Assembly (NCBI GenBank): GCA_013375455.1
Contig: JABXJT010000082.1
Coordinates: 1 to 21,196 of the forward strand
Origin: Candidatus Helarchaeota archaeon
Lineage (GTDB): Archaea; Asgardarchaeota; Lokiarchaeia; Helarchaeales; HEL-GB-A
DNA: 21,196 bases
Direction: 5' to 3'
The notes beneath the pieces were generated by a model. The model did no database searches. It saw nothing but the letters and a program-made list of their open reading frames with translations, and was not told where the DNA came from. How positions within the stretch are numbered: position 1 is the stretch's first letter; the number at the start of each line of letters is the position of its first letter. Position numbers and translations under genes: made by a program. Positions 16,109 to 21,196 of this stretch are shown piece by piece.

Positions 16109-16163
16109 AAAGAGGAAAAAACATATTTCTGGAATTTTTGGTGCAATAAGGGACTGTTTCCAA

Positions 16164-17291
16164 ATGGAATTAAAAATACGAAAGTTAAAGGAACCGTATC
16201 CGTTTAAACAAATTGCTGACCATTTAAGGAACATATATTATCAAGAATATGGGAAAGATGGGACCTTAATATGGGATGAAGGGTATACAAAATACTATTT
16301 TGACGCCAATGTCGCGAAAGAAATCTCCAAAGATTTTGCCTTTGGCACCTTTACAGGTAAAAAATTAATTGGGACTCTATTCGGTCATTGGGACCTAGTC
16401 CGAATAGGAAACAAACAGACTCTTGAGATGCTTAATCTGGGACTCATGACAGTTAGTCCTGAATACAGACGTCAAGGGATTGCCAAACGAATGTTAAATC
16501 AATTGATTGAACAGGCAAAAGAAAGAAATATTGACTTAATTACTGCCCTCCCTCAGAAAGGCCGATATGGTGATAAACTACTAAAGGAGCATTTTGACTT
16601 TGTTAAGTTTGCAAAAACTAAGCATCTCCTGAAATTGATGGAGGAACAAGGAGTAAAGGCCGCACGTTTACAATTAGGTATAATTGTAGGAAAAATCGCT
16701 ACTTTATTTTCCCACATTCCAAACCTGGGCGATCCTGAGGGCATAATAAGAATCGGAAAATCTGAAGATCTTGAGCGTGCTATTGCTCTAATTAATTCAT
16801 ATTCTGATCGAATTCCCCTTTCAACCATTTATACAAAAAAAGGATTTCAGCATACTTTGAGAGAGTTTGATTCTTTAGCAACTAGATTTGGGGCTCCTTG
16901 GGGACATCAGTGGTTATTATTGGAGCGGAATGGCGAATTATACGCCACTGTATGTTGTAGAGTCGAAAAAATTGCCTATGAAATTAAGGGAGGCTTGTTT
17001 GAAGAAATATATGCAGCCCTTCTCTCATCACTTGCTTTTCATGAAAAAATGGATTCAGATGAAAAGAGGAAATTCATCGCTTATATTCTGCGTAAAATTC
17101 TGATCGAACTCCCAGAAATTAGTTGTACGCAGATTACTACTCACCAATATGAGCCGAAAGCTTTCAAGAAACTGAGATTCGCTGATGATAGGAATTCATA
17201 CTTTCTATACATGAAAGCAATTTCTGAAAAGGGGGAAATTATTAATCAACATGTAAAATTTAAAGAATTTTTTATTGAATATTACCGTTAA
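16164..17291 (+). CDS. GNAT-family N-acetyltransferase with a long C-terminal half
   Basis: Predicted acetyl-CoA-dependent acetyltransferase of 375 residues; the acceptor is unknown. The GNAT core is residues 1-150, with the acetyl-CoA pyrophosphate loop in motif A at 92-111 (GLMTVSPEYRRQGIAKRM; R-R-Q-G-I-A at 102-107). Residues 185-355 form a second region with a strand/helix pattern (IRIGKSEDLERAIALIN; WLLLERNGELYATVCCRV) that suggests a second, catalytically degenerate GNAT fold, as in tandem-GNAT proteins. Its stop overlaps the fucosidase stop by four bases, tail to tail. It is divergent from the FAD/FeS operon and otherwise alone. Confidence 0.82.
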   Translation: MELKIRKLKEPYPFKQIADHLRNIYYQEYGKDGTLIWDEGYTKYYFDANVAKEISKDFAFGTFTGKKLIGTLFGHWDLVRIGNKQTLEMLNLGLMTVSPEYRRQGIAKRMLNQLIEQAKERNIDLITALPQKGRYGDKLLKEHFDFVKFAKTKHLLKLMEEQGVKAARLQLGIIVGKIATLFSHIPNLGDPEGIIRIGKSEDLERAIALINSYSDRIPLSTIYTKKGFQHTLREFDSLATRFGAPWGHQWLLLERNGELYATVCCRVEKIAYEIKGGLFEEIYAALLSSLAFHEKMDSDEKRKFIAYILRKILIELPEISCTQITTHQYEPKAFKKLRFADDRNSYFLYMKAISEKGEIINQHVKFKEFFIEYYR

Positions 17292-18757
17292 AATAATTCT
17301 ATTGCAGGTTTTGGGGTAATCTTAAACGTGTGAGCCGGTGCATCTGGCAAATTCTCTGGGAGATTGAGTATGAGGTCCTCTCCATCGTTTTGCCAGTGAA
17401 TGATATTCGGTTGCCCCAATAAATTTATCTTTGCCTCTGGCTCAACATTTAAGTTTTTGATTGTAATTGAATTTGTGTTTGGGATCCCCAATAAGATTGC
17501 ATAGAGCGCATTTCCTTTCTGCGTGTAGCGAACTTCTTGCCCCTCTGTTGTTTGACTTTCAGCTCTATTCCAGGGACGTGTCCCATAGAGGCCCTCTCCA
17601 TTAATTTCTAACCATTCACCGAAACCCAATAAAAGTTGCCTTTGGATTTCGGGTATTGTTCCATCGGCCATCGGTCCGACATTTAATAATAGGTTGCCAT
17701 TTTTACTGACAATATCTACAAACATGTGAACTAATTCCTCGAGTGTTAAGTAGTTGCTTTCGGGTTCCATTTCATTATAACCAAAGGAATTACCAATACC
17801 TCGAGTAGATTCCCACTTAAACTTCTTAATCTTACTGAATTGTGCATATTCTGGAGTCCGATAATCACAATGAGGAGGTTTCAATCCTGACCCACCTCCG
17901 CCTTCAGCCATTGCCTGTTTCGCCATCCCCTTTATTGCATCCTTAATCTGCCGAAATTTGAGAACTTCTCTAATCGTTTTACTATATTTAAACCATCTAT
18001 CATTAATAAGCCCTTCAGGAGACCTGTTGTAAAAATATGCTATTAATTCCCGATCTTTGCCAGCCGGTGGATACCCAATATCATTCCAAAGGATAATAGG
18101 ATCATAGTTATCAATTAACTCATACCAGTGTTTATCCACATATTCAGCGTATTCAGGATCCAAGGAGCCATTTGTAACAAAAGATATCATATCTTTGATG
18201 GGTTTTTCGTTAAATGTCCAATCCAGCGCACCTGAATAATAAAAACCCATCTTCAGCCCCTTACTTTTTACTGCTGTCGTAAGTTCACCTACAATATCTC
18301 TCGAGGCGAAGTAATTTTTCTTATGGGGATTTGGGTATTTACTTGGCCACAGTAAAAAACCATCATGGTGTTTTGTCACGAGCACTACATATCGTGCCCC
18401 AGCCTTTTTGAATACATCTGCCATTTTGTTGGGATCCCATTTCTTGATTGCTTCATTAAACATTGGTACGAACTCATCATAAGAGAAACCTTCACCATAG
18501 GTTTCTTTATGGTACTTTTGAGTGGGGCTCCCTTTAATTCGGAGACTATTTAAATACCATTCAGCATATGGGTTGTTCTTGAAATGTCCACTAAAACCCT
18601 CCGTCTTAATTGTTTCTTTTATATCTCCTTTATCCGCGACAGCAAAGGCAGGCACGGAGGAGAGGCTCCAATGGATGAAGATCCCAAATTTCGCATCATG
18701 AAACCAATCAGGCACTTCGTGCTTACGTAGTGATTTGTAATCAGGAATGAAGCTCAT
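17288..18757 (-). CDS. GH29 alpha-L-fucosidase
   Basis: Retaining alpha-L-fucosidase removing terminal fucose from glycans, 489 residues. Seen are DWFHDAKFGIFIHW (17-30), LVTKHHDGFLLWPS (126-139), nucleophile D226 in LWNDIGYP, NDRW (252-255), likely acid/base E303 in DYRTPEY, NLLLNVGPMADGTIPE (355-370) and a C-terminal beta domain. The layout matches my recollection of the Thermotoga maritima enzyme closely. About 35-40 extra residues (257-295, including AEGGGGSG) lie between NDRW and the acid/base loop. There is no signal peptide, so it should act in the cytoplasm on imported fucosides. It is transcribed divergently from an MFS transporter, a plausible importer. Confidence 0.93.
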   Translation of the reverse strand: MSFIPDYKSLRKHEVPDWFHDAKFGIFIHWSLSSVPAFAVADKGDIKETIKTEGFSGHFKNNPYAEWYLNSLRIKGSPTQKYHKETYGEGFSYDEFVPMFNEAIKKWDPNKMADVFKKAGARYVVLVTKHHDGFLLWPSKYPNPHKKNYFASRDIVGELTTAVKSKGLKMGFYYSGALDWTFNEKPIKDMISFVTNGSLDPEYAEYVDKHWYELIDNYDPIILWNDIGYPPAGKDRELIAYFYNRSPEGLINDRWFKYSKTIREVLKFRQIKDAIKGMAKQAMAEGGGGSGLKPPHCDYRTPEYAQFSKIKKFKWESTRGIGNSFGYNEMEPESNYLTLEELVHMFVDIVSKNGNLLLNVGPMADGTIPEIQRQLLLGFGEWLEINGEGLYGTRPWNRAESQTTEGQEVRYTQKGNALYAILLGIPNTNSITIKNLNVEPEAKINLLGQPNIIHWQNDGEDLILNLPENLPDAPAHTFKITPKPAIELF

Positions 18758-18825
18758 GTTATGCTCAACTTCTTCGTATTAGGTGCTTGTTTGAATAATT
18801 CATTTTGTACTTAAAACATTAGCTT

Positions 18826-18847
18826 TATTACTCAGATTACGGTAATA
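18826..18847. promoter_or_regulatory. Candidate operator between fucosidase and MFS genes
   Basis: TATTAC (18826-18831) and GTAATA (18842-18847) are inverted with a 10-base spacer. A second ATTAC (18836-18840) pairs with the same right arm across one base (ATTACGGTAAT). It lies in the 120-base divergent promoter region and could bind a shared regulator. Confidence 0.3.
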
Positions 18848-18877
18848 CAATGACATCATAATTTTGAGGCGATTAAA

Positions 18878-20254
18878 TTGGATGACGAATATGAACGCAA
18901 AAGAAGATTATCTTTCTTATATTTGTTCTTAATTTACTCTGCTCTATTCATCTGTAGGGGTATTTTACCTGCCAACCTTAATCCAATGATGGTTTCACTT
19001 GGTACTAATAGACCCTCAATCGCATGGCTAATGGCGATTGATCTACTGGTTTTAATAGTAAGCATTCTATTCTTTGGTTATTTTGGAGAAAAATTATCGG
19101 AAAAATATTCTATTAAAAAATTTTTTATAATTTTTCAAATAGGCTGGGTGATTTGCTTCGGTTTGATTGTCTTTTCCCAGAATTTTCTCCAATTTTCAAT
19201 CTTACATGTTCTTAGTGCAGTCTTTAGGGGATCTTATCTCCCAATAGCTTATGCAATGATCGGTGACTTTTACCCCCCTAAAGAAAGAGGTGCGAAATTC
19301 GGGACGATCAGTGTAGGTTTAATACTTGGTGCAGGAGGTGGCTTGCTTTTTGGAACTTTATTGGGTAATATTCCAGATATTGGATGGCGTATTGCATATG
19401 GATTAGGCTTTATATTATCGCTTTTAGCAGTGGAGGGATATACAAGAAATGGAATAATACCACGTAGAGGAAAATATGAACCAGAGTTACAAGATTTAGA
19501 AAAAGAAGTTAAATATGATTATAAAATAACTCTTTCTTCTCTGAAAAAATTATTTAAAACGAAATCCGTTGGAATTCTATTAATTGCTGTCCTAATTACT
19601 GGCGTTACCACGACTACACTTGGCATTTGGTCACTGGATTACTTTACATTCTCTCAATTAACCATAATAGCAGACATTGACTTCCGTCGTTTAATTGCAA
19701 TGATGATCTTTCTTATTGCTGGATTTGGCGCGATCCCAGGAAACATTTGGGGTGGCAAATGGGGCGATAAATATTATAAAGCTGGCAAATTGCGAGGCCG
19801 CGTGATTTTTTCAATAGTAGGAATCATAGTAGGTTTTACATGCTTTTTTGGATTCTATTTAATACCTTTATTTGGTGCAACCACTTGGGAGATTATCTTA
19901 TCAGCAACCTTGATTCTAAGCTTGGGTTTCTTGGGTTTTTTATTTACCTCATTGTCCGTTGGGAATCAGTTCGCCATCTATTCTGAGGTTTGCGTGCCGG
20001 AAGCACGAGCTTCTGCAAATTCGTTGCATGGTGTTATGGTAAGCATTGGAGGTATAGTTGGGAATCTTCTCCTTGTATTTTCAATTACAGGCTTCTTAAT
20101 ATTACCTTTTCATGTCACAATTCTTGTAACCTTTGGGATAATTGGAGGCCTTCTCTGGATAATTCCACTTTTCACGTATCCTAGGGAAGAAAAAGAATGT
20201 CGGGACCTCATGGCAAAACGAAGAGTTGAAATGGAACAAAAATTTAGTGAATAG
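18878..20254 (+). CDS. MFS transporter, 12 predicted spans
   Basis: Major facilitator superfamily permease of 458 residues in the cytoplasmic membrane. Two six-span halves flank a charged cytoplasmic loop (about 195-228). The loop 2-3 signature appears as GYFGEKLSEKYSIKK (67-81), a variant of G-x3-D-x2-G-R-R. After span 4 comes DFYPPKERGAKFGTIS (130-145), as in Spinster-like and other sugar/organic-anion MFS proteins. The C-terminal tail (435-458) is charged. The start is TTG at 18878, with GAGGCG about eight bases before; no ATG is available earlier in the frame. Adjacency to the fucosidase suggests a sugar or glycoside substrate; its direction and substrate are not visible. Confidence 0.88.
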   Translation: MDDEYERKRRLSFLYLFLIYSALFICRGILPANLNPMMVSLGTNRPSIAWLMAIDLLVLIVSILFFGYFGEKLSEKYSIKKFFIIFQIGWVICFGLIVFSQNFLQFSILHVLSAVFRGSYLPIAYAMIGDFYPPKERGAKFGTISVGLILGAGGGLLFGTLLGNIPDIGWRIAYGLGFILSLLAVEGYTRNGIIPRRGKYEPELQDLEKEVKYDYKITLSSLKKLFKTKSVGILLIAVLITGVTTTTLGIWSLDYFTFSQLTIIADIDFRRLIAMMIFLIAGFGAIPGNIWGGKWGDKYYKAGKLRGRVIFSIVGIIVGFTCFFGFYLIPLFGATTWEIILSATLILSLGFLGFLFTSLSVGNQFAIYSEVCVPEARASANSLHGVMVSIGGIVGNLLLVFSITGFLILPFHVTILVTFGIIGGLLWIIPLFTYPREEKECRDLMAKRRVEMEQKFSE

Positions 20255-20312
20255 ATTTTTAATCAGACTTGATTAAGTTGAATAATTACTCTCCTTAATC
20301 CAGTTGAAGTAA

Positions 20313-21196
20313 ATGAAACGAAAAAAACACCGCACGGGCATCGGCTATGAGCCAAGAGCGCCCACGGGACTGATGGAACATTCAATTCATGGAGCTAGAA
20401 TGGAGCAAGCGTTTCAGTATGGCTTTGCGAATAAAATCTTTGATATTTTGATTCGCTTGAGCACGAGCGATCGAGTACTTAACCTTGCAAGGCAGGTTCG
20501 AAGCGGAAAATTGATTAGGATTCCAAAAATAGCGTTTGACCTCCTTTTGACTCTCCTCGATAGAAGGTTGTTTGATGATGTCCAAAGCGCAAAAAATGCA
20601 ATATTGGGACGAATTACGGGTGCTCACTATCGTTCAGTGTTCGGAGGATTTATCTGGGAATTGCTGGACAATTATGTCGCAGATTGGGCTAATCGCCAAA
20701 AGAATAAAATTCGCATTGATCCACCAAAACGTAGATTAACTCCCGTAAAGAAGACCTATAAGGGATATAAACAGCTTCGTGAAATGATTCAACCAGGATG
20801 GGAAGTTTTTCCAAAAAACCCAAAAGAAATCGTTAAAATTCTACCTAACGATCAAATAACTCCTAGAGAGCGAATTGAACGCATCCTAAAAGGAAAGAAA
20901 CCTGATCGTGTAGGACTGGGTATCAGTTGGGACTGGGGCATTCCTTATATGGGCGGTTCAAATGCATGGAAGTTTTGCTATGATGGAATTGAGACAGGCT
21001 GGGCTGCGTTAAATGTCTGGATGAGGACTGGGGGTGCAGATTTCTTACCAATTAGTATAGGGCTTGCCGCTTATAGCCATCCTTTACCTGAAACCCACTC
21101 AAGGTTTTTCTTCGATTGGGGATATCCAAGTGACAACACTCCTCCACAATTTCTCGAAAAAGAGATATTAAAGTCCTATGAGGAACTCTATAATTA
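20313..21196 (+). CDS. Uroporphyrinogen decarboxylase-superfamily protein with N-terminal extension (3' end off the window)
   Basis: 294 codons are visible before the edge. Residues 182-200 (ITPRERIERILKGKKPDRV) are the characteristic N terminus of URO-D/MtaA/CmuA-type proteins, which decarboxylate uroporphyrinogen or transfer methyl groups to or from corrinoid or thiol carriers. Ahead lies a ~180-residue helical, basic extension (GLMEHSIHGARMEQ, 19-32; KAFDL-like helices) absent from ordinary members. The ATG at 20313 is fixed by an in-frame TAA directly before it. A weak GTTGAAGT precedes it. The gene starts 58 bases after the MFS gene. True HemE is unlikely; a methyltransferase-like role is more plausible but unproven because the zinc-binding His/Cys residues lie beyond the edge. 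Confidence 0.8.
   Translation, partial: MKRKKHRTGIGYEPRAPTGLMEHSIHGARMEQAFQYGFANKIFDILIRLSTSDRVLNLARQVRSGKLIRIPKIAFDLLLTLLDRRLFDDVQSAKNAILGRITGAHYRSVFGGFIWELLDNYVADWANRQKNKIRIDPPKRRLTPVKKTYKGYKQLREMIQPGWEVFPKNPKEIVKILPNDQITPRERIERILKGKKPDRVGLGISWDWGIPYMGGSNAWKFCYDGIETGWAALNVWMRTGGADFLPISIGLAAYSHPLPETHSRFFFDWGYPSDNTPPQFLEKEILKSYEELYN

Noticed and set aside
20271..20300. Inverted repeat GATTAAG / CTTAATC between the MFS and URO-D genes
   Set aside because: Seven AT-rich base pairs with a 16-base loop can arise by chance in this composition.
20382..20627. Minus-strand open frame (81 codons) near the right edge
   Set aside because: It is antisense to the open plus-strand frame that reads into a clear URO-D domain.

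Overview
The window looks like a piece of an AT-rich archaeal chromosome. Several genes are preceded by archaeal-type TATA-like boxes 45-55 bases before the start codon. GGAGG/GAGGT ribosome binding sites occur, and GTG and TTG starts are common. The gene content is archaeal in flavour: an SCP2-type thiolase, GlcD plus HdrD-like FeS oxidoreductase pairs, and a probable F420-dependent luciferase-family enzyme. I favour an archaeon, possibly of the Asgard/Lokiarchaeota type. That placement rests on overall impression and no rRNA or ribosomal gene is present to settle it. No tRNA, rRNA, CRISPR array, transposase or integrase was seen.

Layout. (1) Bases 1-5628, minus strand: a probable operon reading thiolase, short-chain dehydrogenase, NIPSNAP-like protein, FAD-linked oxidase (GlcD type), and an HdrD/GlcF-type two-CCG-domain FeS protein that runs off the left edge. 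A clear TATA-like box precedes the thiolase. The set suggests oxidation of a hydroxy-acid or alcohol/acyl substrate, with electrons leaving through FeS clusters and carbon leaving as acyl-CoA. The NIPSNAP gene is a base-composition outlier. (2) Bases 5918-8932, plus: a 1004-residue protein with nine predicted membrane spans fused to an extracytoplasmic GH2 glycosidase. (3) Bases 9081-10997, plus: a two-gene unit of an LLM-family (probably F420) oxidoreductase and HisF three bases apart, followed by a PlsC-type acyltransferase (11097-11846). (4) Bases 11858-15997, minus: a tight three-gene operon with two divergent GlcD-type FAD proteins flanking a GlcF/HdrD-type FeS protein, an arrangement like the three-subunit GlcDEF enzyme. 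(5) Bases 16164-17291, plus: a GNAT acetyltransferase, meeting tail to tail with a minus-strand GH29 alpha-L-fucosidase (17288-18757). (6) From 18878, plus: an MFS transporter divergent from the fucosidase, then a uroporphyrinogen-decarboxylase-superfamily protein with a long N-terminal extension that runs off the right edge.

Two themes recur. The first is two separate loci of FAD-linked oxidase plus CCG-domain FeS protein (three FAD proteins, two FeS proteins), pointing to 2-hydroxyacid-like oxidation coupled to a low-potential or membrane electron acceptor. The second is glycan use or processing: a surface GH2 enzyme, a cytosolic fucosidase and a divergently transcribed MFS carrier. Gaps between genes are short. 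The only sizeable one (5629-5917) holds the promoter of the left operon and a doubtful 53-codon reading frame.
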